A DNA stretch of 38,407 bases from Candidatus Woesearchaeota archaeon (GTDB lineage: Archaea; Nanobdellota; Nanobdellia; Woesearchaeales; WJIZ01), in NCBI GenBank assembly GCA_018303575.1, contig JAGVXW010000016.1, positions 1 through 38,407 of the forward strand. The letters are read 5' to 3'. The number at the start of each line of letters is the position of its first letter. Position 1 is the stretch's first letter. Shown here in pieces: positions 7,106-15,322 of the stretch. The position numbers and the translations under genes are program-made. The notes under the pieces were generated by a model. That model had not been told where the DNA came from. It ran no database searches and saw only the letters and a program-made list of their open reading frames with translations.

Positions 7106-7792
7106 ATGAAGAACCATATCAAGAGTGTCGCGGCTCCGCGCGCGTGGCCGGTGCGCGTGAAGAAAGCCCAAAAGTACATCCTCAAGCCGGCTCCGGGCAC
7201 GCATAGCCTCGCGCGAGGCATGGCGCTGGCGGCTGTGTTAGCTTCACTTGGGCTGGGAAAAACAAAGCGCGAGCTCACGCATCTTTTGCATGCCACTGAA
7301 GTCCTTGTGGACGGGGTGCGGAGAAAAAAGAACGAATTCATCATCGGGCTCTTCGACGTGCTGTCCGTGCCTGCCCTCGGCAAGCAGTGGAGGATGATCC
7401 TCGACGCGCATGGCGAGCTCAGGACGCTCCCGGTTTCGCCAGAGGAAGCGGGGATCAAGCCGCTCAAGATCATGGACAAGCACCTGTACAGGGGCAAGAT
7501 CCAGCTCAACTGCTCCGACGGCAGGAACCTGCTGACGGACAAGGCCTCCTTCAAGGTGGGGGACACGGTGCTCTACAGCCTCGGCAAGAAGGAAATTTCG
7601 AAGCACCTGCCCCTCGCGAAGGGCAGCGTCATCTTCCTCATCGGGGGCAAGAGCCTCGGCAAGCTCGGCACCGTCGAGGACGTGCTGGGAAGGACCATCG
7701 TCTACAAGGTGGGCGATGAGGTGAACCAGACCAAGAGAAGGTACGCATTCGTGATCGGCGACCAGAAGGCGCTCATCAGCGTGGAAGCATGA
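7106..7792 (+). CDS. rps4e: Ribosomal protein S4e (eS4)
   Basis: Archaeal/eukaryal small-subunit protein eS4. The 228-residue product starts MKNHIKSVAAPRAWPVRVKK, contains an S4-like RNA-binding region (LTHLLHATEVLVDGVRRKKN), the central eS4 domain and a C-terminal KOW segment (IGGKSLGKLGTVEDVLGRTI). ATG 7106 is chosen because homologues begin with this sequence; the open frame before it runs into L24. Its stop overlaps the L5 ATG (ATGA, 7789-7792). Confidence 0.95.
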   Translation: MKNHIKSVAAPRAWPVRVKKAQKYILKPAPGTHSLARGMALAAVLASLGLGKTKRELTHLLHATEVLVDGVRRKKNEFIIGLFDVLSVPALGKQWRMILDAHGELRTLPVSPEEAGIKPLKIMDKHLYRGKIQLNCSDGRNLLTDKASFKVGDTVLYSLGKKEISKHLPLAKGSVIFLIGGKSLGKLGTVEDVLGRTIVYKVGDEVNQTKRRYAFVIGDQKALISVEA

Positions 7793-8298
7793 ATCCCATG
7801 AGACGCATCAGGATTGAGAAGCTGACCCTGAACATCGGCACAGGGAAGGACCAGAACAAGCTCGACAAGGCTGTCCTGCTCCTGAAATCCCTGACAGGCA
7901 TCGAGCCGGTGAAGACGATCACGAACAAGAGGATCCCGGCCTGGGGCGTGCGGCCTGGCCTGCCCCTCGGCTGCAAGCTCACGCTGCGGAAAGGAGCGGC
8001 GGAAATGCTGGCGAAGCGGCTCATCGAGGCAAAGGACAAGAAACTGAAGCCGGACTGCTTCGACAACTCCGGCAACATCGCCTTCGGCATCCATGAGTAC
8101 ATAGATATCCCCGACATCAAATATGACCCCAAGATCGGCATCATGGGCCTCCAAGTGTGCCTGACCCTCGAGCGGCCGGGATTCAGGGTCAAGCGCAGGA
8201 GCGTCCGGCAGACAAAAGTTGGGCACAAGCACGCGATCACAAAGGAAGAGGCCATCGGGTTCCTGCAGGAAGCCTATGGACTGACGGTGGGAGAATGA
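7789..8298 (+). CDS. rpl5: Ribosomal protein L5 (uL5)
   Basis: Large-subunit protein uL5, which binds 5S rRNA. The 169-residue product begins MNPMRRIRIEKLTLNIGTG, as in archaeal homologues, with KTITNKRIPAWGVRPGLPLG and GIHEYIDIPDIKYDPKIGIM further on. The start at 7789 overlaps the S4e stop (ATGA); ATG 7798 is an in-frame alternative but would drop the usual NPM prefix. It is followed by an ATGA overlap with S14. Confidence 0.96.
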   Translation: MNPMRRIRIEKLTLNIGTGKDQNKLDKAVLLLKSLTGIEPVKTITNKRIPAWGVRPGLPLGCKLTLRKGAAEMLAKRLIEAKDKKLKPDCFDNSGNIAFGIHEYIDIPDIKYDPKIGIMGLQVCLTLERPGFRVKRRSVRQTKVGHKHAITKEEAIGFLQEAYGLTVGE

Positions 8299-8525
8299 CG
8301 ACCAGCAATTACAAGAAAGTGTTCCGGCAGCTGAGGCACAAGCCAGTCAAGCTCAAGAAATACCTGAAGCACAACGCGCCAGATGAGCGGAGCTGCGGCC
8401 TGAGCCTGAAGCCGTGCCGGCGCTGCGGCAGATACGGGGCGCACATCGACAAGTATGGCATCGACGTGTGCAGGCAGTGCTTCCGCGAGATCGCGACAAA
8501 GATCGGATTCAAGAAATACTCTTAG
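8295..8525 (+). CDS. rps14: Ribosomal protein S14 (uS14, zinc-binding type)
   Basis: Small-subunit head protein uS14. The 76-residue product carries a Cx2C-x14-Cx2C zinc site at C41, C44, C59 and C62 (CRRCGRYGAH and CRQCFRE), so it is the zinc-binding form. ATG 8295 overlaps the L5 stop; the much longer upstream open frame is only the L5 antiphase. The TAG stop is embedded in the AGGTGA ribosome-binding site of S8. Confidence 0.96.
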   Translation: MTTSNYKKVFRQLRHKPVKLKKYLKHNAPDERSCGLSLKPCRRCGRYGAHIDKYGIDVCRQCFREIATKIGFKKYS

Positions 8526-8532
8526 GTGAACC

Positions 8533-8922
8533 ATGACCCTCAACGACACACTGGCAAACGCGCTTTCCCGGATCGAACAGCATGAGAAGCTGGGAAGGAA
8601 GGAATGCGCCGTGGAAAGCTCAAAGCTCGTCAAGAACGTCCTTGGCATCCTGAAGCAATTCGGCTACATCAAGGATTTCAGCGCGAAGAAAGAGGGCGCG
8701 AAGGAGATCCTGACCGTGCAGCTGTCCGGAGCCATCAACAGCGTCGGGGTGGTGAAGCCGCGATTCCCGCTCCAGACAGCGACATTCACCAAGTGGGAGA
8801 AGAGATACCTTCCCTCCAAGGACATGGGCATCCTCGTGCTCTCGACGGTAGAGGGGCTGATGGACCATGCCAAGGCGAAGGAAAAACACATGGGGGGCAG
8901 GATCCTCGCCTATTGCTACTAA
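8533..8922 (+). CDS. rps8: Ribosomal protein S8 (uS8)
   Basis: Small-subunit platform protein uS8. The 129-residue product starts MTLNDTLANALSRIEQHEKL, has the central IKDFSAKK and INSVGVVKPRFP segments and ends in the conserved GILVLSTVEGLMDHAKAKEK and GGRILAYCY. AGGTGA 5 nt upstream of the ATG, partly within the S14 stop codon, is a good Shine-Dalgarno. Confidence 0.97.
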   Translation: MTLNDTLANALSRIEQHEKLGRKECAVESSKLVKNVLGILKQFGYIKDFSAKKEGAKEILTVQLSGAINSVGVVKPRFPLQTATFTKWEKRYLPSKDMGILVLSTVEGLMDHAKAKEKHMGGRILAYCY

Positions 8923-8924
8923 CC

Positions 8925-9479
8925 ATGACAGAATCCAAAGGACTGGAAACGCGCATCACGCTCCGGCAGGGGCAAAAAGCGAGCTTCGAACAGGGCACAC
9001 TCCGCATCACGGGAAAGAACGGCGAGGCAAGCCGGGAGATCTCCCACCCGATGATCCAGGTGGGCGTCGAAGGGAATGAAATCGTGATGCGCGTGCCCAG
9101 GGACACGAAGAACCAGAAGCGCATGCTCAACACGCATGACGCCCATGTCCGGAACCTTGTAAGAGGCGCGGATGAAGGCCATGTCTACAAGCTCAAGATC
9201 TGCGCCAGCCATTTCCCGATGACTGTCCAGGTGGCCGGCAGCCAATTGGTCATCAAGAATTTCCTCGGCGAGAAATTCCCCCGGACGCTGGCGCTCAAAG
9301 AGGGGGCAACGGTAAAAGTGGATGGGCAGATCATCACTGTTGAGAGCGCGAACAAGGAAACTGCTGGCACCGTGGCCTCAGATATTGAGAAATTGACCCG
9401 GAGGCCGGGATTTGATCCCCGCGTTTTCCAGGACGGCATCTATATGATCCTCAAGGACGGCAAGGGGGTGGCGGAATGA
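8925..9479 (+). CDS. rpl6: Ribosomal protein L6 (uL6)
   Basis: Large-subunit protein uL6 near the factor-binding site. The 184-residue product contains the two repeated L6 domains; recognisable parts are the THDAHVRNLVRGADEGHVYK helix and strand and the C-terminal DPRVFQDGIYMI. ATG 8925 lies 2 nt after the S8 stop; the frame is open far upstream only as an S8 antiphase. It is joined to L32e by an ATGA overlap. Confidence 0.96.
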   Translation: MTESKGLETRITLRQGQKASFEQGTLRITGKNGEASREISHPMIQVGVEGNEIVMRVPRDTKNQKRMLNTHDAHVRNLVRGADEGHVYKLKICASHFPMTVQVAGSQLVIKNFLGEKFPRTLALKEGATVKVDGQIITVESANKETAGTVASDIEKLTRRPGFDPRVFQDGIYMILKDGKGVAE

Positions 9480-10042
9480 GCCACCTTGAAGTGAGAAAGG
9501 CGACCAAGCGGAGGAAGCCGGAATTCCTTCAGCAGGACTATCATATCCTCAAAAGGGTGGCGAGGCACTGGCGGAGGCCGAGGGGCATAGACAGCAAGAT
9601 GCGCCTCCATCTTAAAGGCTACCAAAAGGAAGTCGAGCCGGGATATGGCTCGCCAAAAGACGTGCGAGGCATGCACTTTTCCGGGCTGTGGCCTGTCAAA
9701 GTTGCGACAGCCGAGGAACTCGGCCGGCTGGACGCCAAGACGCAGGGAGCAGTGCTGCTCAAGGTCGGCATGAGACGGCGAAAGGAACTGCTCCTCAAGG
9801 CCAAGGAGCTGGGCATCAGGATCCTCAATATCAGGGAAGCCGATAAGGCGGTGGCTGCCATTGACAGCGCGCTTCAGGAGCGGAAAAAGGAACGGAAGGA
9901 GAAGCTCAAGCGCCGCGACCGCGCGCCGAAAGAGGAGAAGAAAGCGAAGAAAGACAAGCTCGCTGAAAAAGTGAGCGATGAAGAGAAGGCGCTCGCTGAA
10001 AAGAAGGAGAAAGATAAGCTCCTGACACAGAAGGCACCATGA
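9476..10042 (+). CDS. rpl32e: Ribosomal protein L32e (eL32) with charged C-terminal tail
   Basis: Archaeal/eukaryal large-subunit protein eL32. Residues 1-135 are the core: FLQQDYHILKRVARHWRRPR, GIDSKMRLHLKGY, GYGSPKDVRGMH and the LKAKELGIRILNIREADKA helix region. Residues from about 136 to 188 are a Lys/Glu-rich tail that may form a single charged helix. Overlaps by ATGA at both ends tie it to L6 and L19e. Confidence 0.95.
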   Translation: MSHLEVRKATKRRKPEFLQQDYHILKRVARHWRRPRGIDSKMRLHLKGYQKEVEPGYGSPKDVRGMHFSGLWPVKVATAEELGRLDAKTQGAVLLKVGMRRRKELLLKAKELGIRILNIREADKAVAAIDSALQERKKERKEKLKRRDRAPKEEKKAKKDKLAEKVSDEEKALAEKKEKDKLLTQKAP

Positions 10043-10485
10043 AACTCACAGTACAGAAACGGCTTGCGGGAGATTTGCTGAAGTGCAGCCCCAAGAAGAT
10101 ACGCTTCGATCCCGCGCGGCTCGAGGAAATCAAGGAGGCGATCACGAAGAAGGACGTCTGGCGCCTCATCTCCGAGGGCGCGATCAGCTACCGCAAGACG
10201 CAGGAAACGTCCAGGAGCCGGGCCAGGGTGCTCCAGCACCAAAAAAGCAGGGGCCAAAGAAAGGGGCCGGGCAGCAGGAAAGGAAGCAAGTTTTCCCGCG
10301 TCAGCAGAAAGACGCGCTGGATCCTGCGCATGCGCGCGCTCCGCGGCCTGCTGAAGGAACTCAAGGAAAACAAGAAAATCACCAATGAGACGTTCAGAGA
10401 TGTTTACACCAAGACGAGCGGCGGCTACTTCAGAAGCAGAAGGCACATCCTGCTCTACCTTGAGGAGAAACAGCTGATCAAATGA
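10039..10485 (+). CDS. rpl19e: Ribosomal protein L19e (eL19)
   Basis: Archaeal/eukaryal large-subunit protein eL19, a mostly helical protein that forms an intersubunit bridge. The 148-residue product begins MKLTVQKRLAGDLLKCSPKK, has IRFDPARLEEIKEAITKKDV and the basic RGQRKGPGSRKGSKFSRVSR block, and ends in the GGYFRSRRHILLYLEEKQ helix. Complete and in the usual order. ATGA overlaps join it to L32e and L18. Confidence 0.96.
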   Translation: MKLTVQKRLAGDLLKCSPKKIRFDPARLEEIKEAITKKDVWRLISEGAISYRKTQETSRSRARVLQHQKSRGQRKGPGSRKGSKFSRVSRKTRWILRMRALRGLLKELKENKKITNETFRDVYTKTSGGYFRSRRHILLYLEEKQLIK

Positions 10486-11060
10486 GCACCACAACCCGAA
10501 GCGTGCCTTTCCGCAGGAAGCGGGAGGGGAGAACGGACTACCGGAAGCGCATCAAGCTCCTGATGTCCGGAAAGCCGCGGCTCACTGTGCGGATGAGCCT
10601 CAAGAATATCCGCGCGCAGCTGATCACGTTTTCCGAGAAGGGCGACATCGTGCAGGCGCAGGCAGACACGAAAGAGCTCAAGAACTATGGCTGGAACTAT
10701 CCGGCGAGCAATACGCCGTCCGGCTATCTCCTCGGCATGCTCATCGCGAAGAAGGCGAAAGAAAAGGGCGTTGGGGAAGCGATCCTTGACATCGGTTTCA
10801 GGAAATCCGTGCCGGGAAGCACTGTCTTCGCGGTGCTGAAGGGCGCGGTAGATTCTGGCCTGCGCATCCCCCATGGCGAGGCAATCGTGCCCAAGCCGGA
10901 AAGGCTGTCGGGCAAGCATATCGCCGAGTACGCCGCCAAGCTCAAGGCAAACGGAAGCTATGAGAAAAAGTTCTCCGGCTACCTCAAGCTCGGGGCGAAG
11001 CCCGAGGACATGCCGCAGGCTGTCGAGACCGTAAAACAGAAGCTCCAGGGTGCATCATGA
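10482..11060 (+). CDS. rpl18: Ribosomal protein L18 (uL18, archaeal L5/L18 type)
   Basis: Large-subunit protein uL18, which binds 5S rRNA together with uL5. The 192-residue product shows REGRTDYRKRIKLLMSGKPR, the PSGYLLGMLIAKKAKEKG region and DSGLRIPHGEAIVPKPERLS, features of archaeal and eukaryal L18. Length is typical. Coupled to L19e and S5 by 4-nt overlaps. Confidence 0.96.
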   Translation: MSTTTRSVPFRRKREGRTDYRKRIKLLMSGKPRLTVRMSLKNIRAQLITFSEKGDIVQAQADTKELKNYGWNYPASNTPSGYLLGMLIAKKAKEKGVGEAILDIGFRKSVPGSTVFAVLKGAVDSGLRIPHGEAIVPKPERLSGKHIAEYAAKLKANGSYEKKFSGYLKLGAKPEDMPQAVETVKQKLQGAS

Positions 11061-11830
11061 GACGCAGAAGATCCGACATCAAGGAAGAACCGGCAGAACA
11101 GATCGAGAAGCTCCTTTCCGACATCGAGGCCTGGCAACCCAGGACAGAACTCGGAAGGAAAGTGAAATCCGGCGAGATCACTGACATTGATTTCATCCTG
11201 GATTCCGGGCTGAAAATCCTTGAGCCGGAAATCGTGGACAAGCTGCTCCCGGGCATGGAGAGCGAACTGCTGCTCATCGGCCAGAGCAAGGGAAAATTCG
11301 GCGGCGGACAACGCAGAGTATTCAAGCAGACCCAGAAGAAGACCGCTGAAGGCAACAGGCCGCAATTCGCGACGGTCGTCGTCATTGGAAACAAGAATGG
11401 CTATGTTGGATTAGGAAACGGGAAGAGCCGGGAGACCGTACCCGCACGGGAAAAGGCGATCAAGAACGCGAAAAAAAATCTCTTCAAGATCAGGCGGGGG
11501 ACTGGCAGCTGGGAAGACAGCTCGACCGAGCCTCACAGCCTTCCTTTCGCAGTCAATGGCAGGTGCGGGTCGGTGCGGCTGAGGCTGATGCCGGCGCCGC
11601 GCGGCTCTGGCCTGGTGGCGCACAAGGAAGTCCAGAAGATCCTCAGGCTTGCCGGAGTCAGCAATGCCTTCTCCAAGACTTTTGGGCATGTCGGCACCAC
11701 AACCAACCTCATCAAGGCCTGCGAGGCCGCGCTGCGGCAGCTCATGCGCGTCAAGGTGAGCAGCAGCCTCAATGTGGCGGAAGGAGCGAAGCGCACGCTC
11801 AGGCAGGAGTTCCAGGACGTGATGCCATGA
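11057..11830 (+). CDS. rps5: Ribosomal protein S5 (uS5)
   Basis: Small-subunit protein uS5, involved in decoding fidelity and mRNA entry. The 257-residue archaeal-length product has an N-terminal extension, the dsRBD-like domain with ATVVVIGNKNGYVGLGNGKS (about 116-135) and the C-terminal domain with RLMPAPRGSGLVAHKEVQKI and SKTFGHVGTTTNLIKACEAA. Its TGA overlaps the L30 ATG by 4 nt. Confidence 0.97.
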   Translation: MRRRRSDIKEEPAEQIEKLLSDIEAWQPRTELGRKVKSGEITDIDFILDSGLKILEPEIVDKLLPGMESELLLIGQSKGKFGGGQRRVFKQTQKKTAEGNRPQFATVVVIGNKNGYVGLGNGKSRETVPAREKAIKNAKKNLFKIRRGTGSWEDSSTEPHSLPFAVNGRCGSVRLRLMPAPRGSGLVAHKEVQKILRLAGVSNAFSKTFGHVGTTTNLIKACEAALRQLMRVKVSSSLNVAEGAKRTLRQEFQDVMP

Positions 11831-12255
11831 AGATCGCCGTTGTCCGGGTACGGGGGCTGGTCAGGGTCAAGACGCCAGTGCAAGAGACCATGCGACATCT
11901 CCGGCTCATGAACCGCAATTACTGCGTGTTCCTCGACCCCACGCCCCAGAACCGGGGTATGGTGCGCCGGGTGCGGGACTATGTCACATGGGGAGAGGTG
12001 GACGATGGCTTTTTCGCCGAGGTAGCGGAAAAGAAAGGCGATGCGTATACGGGCAGGGAGCAGGACGCAAAGGGGAAGATCTCCTATTCCAGAAGGTACC
12101 ATATCGTGAACGGCAAGAAAATACGGAAGTACTTTAGGTTGAATCCGCCTCGCGGCGGCTACGGCAGAAAAGGAGTGAAGGCGCCTTTCTCGCTGGGTGG
12201 GGCGCTCGGCGACAGGAAGGAGAAGATCGTTAGCCTGATCAGAAGGATGATGTAG
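11827..12255 (+). CDS. rpl30: Ribosomal protein L30 (uL30, archaeal L7/L30 type)
   Basis: Large-subunit protein uL30. The 142-residue product begins MKIAVVRVRGLVRVKTPVQE and has LMNRNYCVFLDPTPQNRGMV, the short L30 core, followed by the longer archaeal C-terminal part ending RLNPPRGGYGRKGVKAPFSL. ATG 11827 overlaps the S5 stop. The long open frame upstream is an S5 antiphase and is not coding. L15 follows after 1 nt. Confidence 0.95.
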   Translation: MKIAVVRVRGLVRVKTPVQETMRHLRLMNRNYCVFLDPTPQNRGMVRRVRDYVTWGEVDDGFFAEVAEKKGDAYTGREQDAKGKISYSRRYHIVNGKKIRKYFRLNPPRGGYGRKGVKAPFSLGGALGDRKEKIVSLIRRMM

Positions 12256-12256
12256 C

Positions 12257-12700
12257 ATGGTTCACAGAAAACGCAGGAAGTTCTCGAGGATGCGCGGCCT
12301 ATCCACGCATGGCTGGGGAGCGAAGAAGAAGCACCGCGGCTCTGGCAATCGCGGCGGGGTCGGCATGGCTGGGACAGGAAAGAAGGCGCACGGCAAGAAG
12401 CCCATGATCTGGGACAATCCCCTGTACTTCGGCAAGCACGGCTTCAAGAAGAAGGGCGAAGTCACGATTGACACGTGCATCAACCTGGACCAGCTCGAGC
12501 TGATGCTGCCGAAACTTGTCTCGGGGGGGAAGGCGAGGATGGAGGGGAAGACTTTTATAGTCGACCTGCCGAGCCTCGGATACACGAAGCTGCTCGGCTC
12601 CGGCAAAGTACAGCACAGCCTGAACATCACGGTGCCTCGGGCGTCCGAAAAGGCCCGGGCGAAAGTGCAGGAGCAGGGCGGCGCTGTCAAGGCGGAATAA
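12257..12700 (+). CDS. rpl15: Ribosomal protein L15 (uL15)
   Basis: Large-subunit protein uL15. The 147-residue product has the Gly-rich basic N-terminus (RGLSTHGWGAKKKHRGSGNR, then GGVGMAGTGKKAHGKK) and a C-terminal globular part ending in the GSGKVQHSLNITVPRASEKA strand and helix. It starts 1 nt after L30 and is followed by secY after 1 nt, the conserved L15-secY pairing. Confidence 0.96.
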   Translation: MVHRKRRKFSRMRGLSTHGWGAKKKHRGSGNRGGVGMAGTGKKAHGKKPMIWDNPLYFGKHGFKKKGEVTIDTCINLDQLELMLPKLVSGGKARMEGKTFIVDLPSLGYTKLLGSGKVQHSLNITVPRASEKARAKVQEQGGAVKAE

Positions 12701-12701
12701 G

Positions 12702-14117
12702 ATGTCCTGGTTCAAAACCATCATCTACAACCTGCCCGAGGTCGCGGCGCCGGAGCAGCGCCGGCTGGCCTTCGGCGAGAAGCTGAAATGGACGCTCATC
12801 GCGCTGGTTCTCTATTTCGTCCTCGGCATGATGCCGTTGTTTGGGCTCGGCGAGAACTCGCTGCAGCAGTTTGAGTTCCTGTCCATTGTTCTTGCGTCTC
12901 CTTTCGGTTCGATCATTTCTCTGGGGATCGGGCCGATCGTCACCGCATCTATTGTGTTGCAGTTGCTGAATGGCGCGGGCATCGTGAAGTTTGATCTGAC
13001 TTCACATGAAGGGAAGCGGCTGTTCCAGGGCGTACAGAAGCTTTTGAGCATCTTCTTCATTATCTTTGAAGGTTCCATCTACGTCTTCATGGGCGGGCTG
13101 GCGCCGTCGAACGCTTTGATCGGCACTTCCCAATACTTCCAGCTTCAGATGATCCTTGTCTTCCAGCTTGTCCTGGGCGGGCTGATGATCATGTTCATGG
13201 ACGAGGTTGTGTCGAAATGGGGCTTCGGTTCCGGCATCAGCCTGTTCATCGCGGCGGGAGTGTCGCAGAGCATCTTCATCCAAGCTTTCAGCTGGCTTCC
13301 GGGGCCTTCTGGGCTGGCTGGGGTGACCTACGCCATCGGCGCGATCCCGGCGCTGTTCCAGTCGCTGGCAGCCGGCGACCCGACGACAGCCGGGGTGCGG
13401 CTGGCCGCGCTTCTTTCGACGGCGGTGATCTTCCTCGTGGTTGTGTACGTGCAGAGCATGAAGGTGGAGATTCCTTTATCGTTTGGCAGGATCCGCGGGC
13501 AGGGCATCCGATGGCCTCTTTCATTCATGTACACTTCCAATATTCCGGTGATCCTTGTCGCTGCCTTGCTGGCGAACTTTCAGTTGATTGGAAGATTGCT
13601 GCAGAACTGGATCGGGCCTAATTTATTTGCCAGGTTCTCCGACACCGGACAGGTAGTGGGGGGTTTTGTTTACTGGGTGCAAGCGCCGGATCTTCTCCGG
13701 ACGATCATCGAGCAGAAGACGCTGTTCTTCGGCTCAGCGCCTTATCTCCAGTCGCTCGTATACATCATCGTGATGATTGCGGGCAGCGTCGTGTTCTCCA
13801 TCTTCTGGGTGCAGACAGCTGGCATGGACGCCAAGAGCCAGGCCAGGCAGATGATGTCGGCCGGGCTGCAAATCCCCGGGTTCAGGCGGGATGAGCGCGT
13901 GCTGGAGAGTTTATTGAACCGGTACATCTGGCCGCTGACAATTATGGGCGGCATGGCGGTCGGGCTGCTTGCTGCGCTGGCTGATCTTACTGGGGCATTG
14001 TCTCGCGGAACAGGCATCTTGCTTGCGGTGATGATCGTCTACAAAATGTATGAGGACATCGCGCGGCAGCATCTCATGGACATGAACCCCGCGATGCAGA
14101 AGTTCCTGGGTGGCTGA
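12702..14117 (+). CDS. secY: Protein translocase subunit SecY (Sec61 alpha)
   Basis: Core channel of the Sec translocon in the cytoplasmic membrane. The 471-residue product has about ten hydrophobic segments, the first near residues 28-45 (WTLIALVLYFVLGMMPLFG). The LGIGPIVTASIVLQLLNG stretch (about 77-94) is TM2 after the plug region, and the last TM ends in GILLAVMIVYKMYEDIARQH. Length and end are as in archaeal SecY. Transcribed with the ribosomal genes; the TGA shares one base with the next ATG (TGATG). Confidence 0.97.
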   Translation: MSWFKTIIYNLPEVAAPEQRRLAFGEKLKWTLIALVLYFVLGMMPLFGLGENSLQQFEFLSIVLASPFGSIISLGIGPIVTASIVLQLLNGAGIVKFDLTSHEGKRLFQGVQKLLSIFFIIFEGSIYVFMGGLAPSNALIGTSQYFQLQMILVFQLVLGGLMIMFMDEVVSKWGFGSGISLFIAAGVSQSIFIQAFSWLPGPSGLAGVTYAIGAIPALFQSLAAGDPTTAGVRLAALLSTAVIFLVVVYVQSMKVEIPLSFGRIRGQGIRWPLSFMYTSNIPVILVAALLANFQLIGRLLQNWIGPNLFARFSDTGQVVGGFVYWVQAPDLLRTIIEQKTLFFGSAPYLQSLVYIIVMIAGSVVFSIFWVQTAGMDAKSQARQMMSAGLQIPGFRRDERVLESLLNRYIWPLTIMGGMAVGLLAALADLTGALSRGTGILLAVMIVYKMYEDIARQHLMDMNPAMQKFLGG

Positions 14118-14872
14118 TGGCATTTTCTTCTTTCTTGGATCCGGTGCTCGGGCCGTTGCTCTTGCTTGATCCGCTGCTGGCGATGGTTCTGGTTTCTCTC
14201 CTGATCAGCGTCCTGATCACGGTCATCTACAAGTATACCACAGACCAGAACTTGATGAAGCGATTGAAGGAGGAGATGAAGGAGCTGCAGAAGCAGACGC
14301 GGGAGCTCAAGGACAACCCGGAAAAGATGATGGAAGTGAACCGGAAGGCGATGGAGAGTAACATGAAGTACATGACGCAGAGCTTCAAGAGCACGCTCTA
14401 TACTTTGCTGCCCTTGCTGCTGATCTTTTCCTGGATGAGCAACAATTTCGCGTATGAGAGCATCCAGCCCGGCGAGCAGTTCTCGGTGACGCTGAGTTTT
14501 GCGAAGAATTCGCTTGGCAATGTGTCTGTATCTCCTCCTGCAGGTATTGAAATGGTAGGTGAAGAGACGCAGGCAACCGCCAACGGGAAAGCGACGTTCA
14601 ATTTCAAAGGGGAAGAAGGGAGCTATACCGAGGGGAAGGCGCTGACTTTTCATTATAACGGCAAACTCTTTTATAAGGACGTGCTCATCACTTCGGAGCC
14701 GAAATACGCTCCCAAAGACGAGAAGATCAATGACCCGAACCTGAAGCTGATTTCCATCGATTACCCGAAGAGAAAAATCCTTCCGGTGATCGGATGGGGC
14801 TGGCTGGGGACGTATATCGTCCTTTCGATTGTCTTCTCGATGCTGCTGAGAAAGTGGATGAAAGTGTATTGA
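14117..14872 (+). CDS. DUF106 / EMC3-like membrane protein (archaeal YidC-like insertase)
   Basis: Likely an Oxa1-superfamily insertase assisting SecY in membrane protein insertion. The 251 residues show TM1 at about 19-38, a charged coiled coil at about 43-88 (LKEEMKELQKQTRELKDNPE), TM2 at about 91-107, and TM3 at about 224-243. This is the three-TM plus cytosolic coiled-coil plan known for archaeal DUF106 (Ylp1, EMC3-related). Residues 110-222 between TM2 and TM3 form a beta-rich soluble insert on the outside, larger than I expect for minimal members. Its place directly after secY is the common archaeal context; the substrate role is inferred from the family. Confidence 0.85.
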   Translation: MAFSSFLDPVLGPLLLLDPLLAMVLVSLLISVLITVIYKYTTDQNLMKRLKEEMKELQKQTRELKDNPEKMMEVNRKAMESNMKYMTQSFKSTLYTLLPLLLIFSWMSNNFAYESIQPGEQFSVTLSFAKNSLGNVSVSPPAGIEMVGEETQATANGKATFNFKGEEGSYTEGKALTFHYNGKLFYKDVLITSEPKYAPKDEKINDPNLKLISIDYPKRKILPVIGWGWLGTYIVLSIVFSMLLRKWMKVY

Positions 14873-14897
14873 TCTCCGCCTGAAAGCCATCTGGTTA

Positions 14898-14966
14898 AGT
14901 CAAATGGAACTTCTCAAAGCAGGCCTTCCTGGCGGCTGTCGGACTGCTTTGTCGCCTAACTTGACT
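14898..14966 (+). other. Nested inverted repeats between the insertase gene and the L34e promoter
   Basis: CAAAGCAG (14915-14922) is perfectly complementary to CTGCTTTG (14944-14951) around a 21-nt loop. AGTCAA (14898-14903) pairs with TTGACT (14961-14966) outside it. It lies 26 nt after the insertase stop and about 20 nt before the L34e TATA box. It may be the 3' structure ending the main ribosomal transcript. No T-run follows, so a terminator role is only possible. Confidence 0.4.
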
Positions 14967-14984
14967 GCGTCAGGCCATCTAAAG

Positions 14985-14993
14985 CTTTATAAA
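14985..14993 (+). promoter_or_regulatory. TATA box for the L34e-L14e transcript
   Basis: CTTTATAAA is centred about 26 nt before the L34e ATG at 15016, the spacing that puts transcription start at or next to the start codon. This implies a leaderless mRNA and a separate small operon for L34e and L14e. Confidence 0.7.
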
Positions 14994-15015
14994 CGCTCCG
15001 GGACTCCTTTTCGGC

Positions 15016-15282
15016 ATGGTACGCAGAAGCTTGCGCTCGACGTCATGGAGGCAGATCAAGGTGAAGACCTCCAGCGGGGTTCGAATCCATTACCGAAAAG
15101 CTCGGCCGAAGAAGGCGCACTGCGCTGTCACCGGAAAGCCGCTGCAGGGAGTTGCGCGGCTGTGGCCAAGCGAAAAGGCGCCCAAGATCGCCAAGAGGCC
15201 GGAGAGGCCTTATGGCGGAGTGCTGAGCTCGGAAGCGATGCGCAAGCTGTTCAAGGAGAAAGTGAGAAAATTAGATTCTTAG
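15016..15282 (+). CDS. rpl34e: Ribosomal protein L34e (eL34)
   Basis: Archaeal/eukaryal large-subunit protein eL34. The 88-residue product begins MVRRSLRSTSWRQIKVKTSS, has the YRKARPKKAHCAVTGKPLQG core at about 26-45 and ends in ERPYGGVLSSEAMRKLFKEK. Only one Cys remains in the CxxTG position, so a full zinc site is doubtful. It starts about where transcription should begin, so it is probably leaderless. L14e follows after 40 nt. Confidence 0.95.
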   Translation: MVRRSLRSTSWRQIKVKTSSGVRIHYRKARPKKAHCAVTGKPLQGVARLWPSEKAPKIAKRPERPYGGVLSSEAMRKLFKEKVRKLDS

Positions 15283-15287
15283 CTCTT

Positions 15288-15308
15288 GCCAGGGCGGCGA
15301 CGCCTGGC
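15288..15308 (+). other. Hairpin between L34e and L14e
   Basis: GCCAGG (15288-15293) pairs with CCTGGC (15303-15308) just after the L34e stop and immediately before the GGAGGAGGAGAG ribosome-binding site of L14e (15309-15320). It may protect the upstream message or pace translation; the function is unknown. Confidence 0.4.
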
Positions 15309-15322
15309 GGAGGAGGAGAGCC

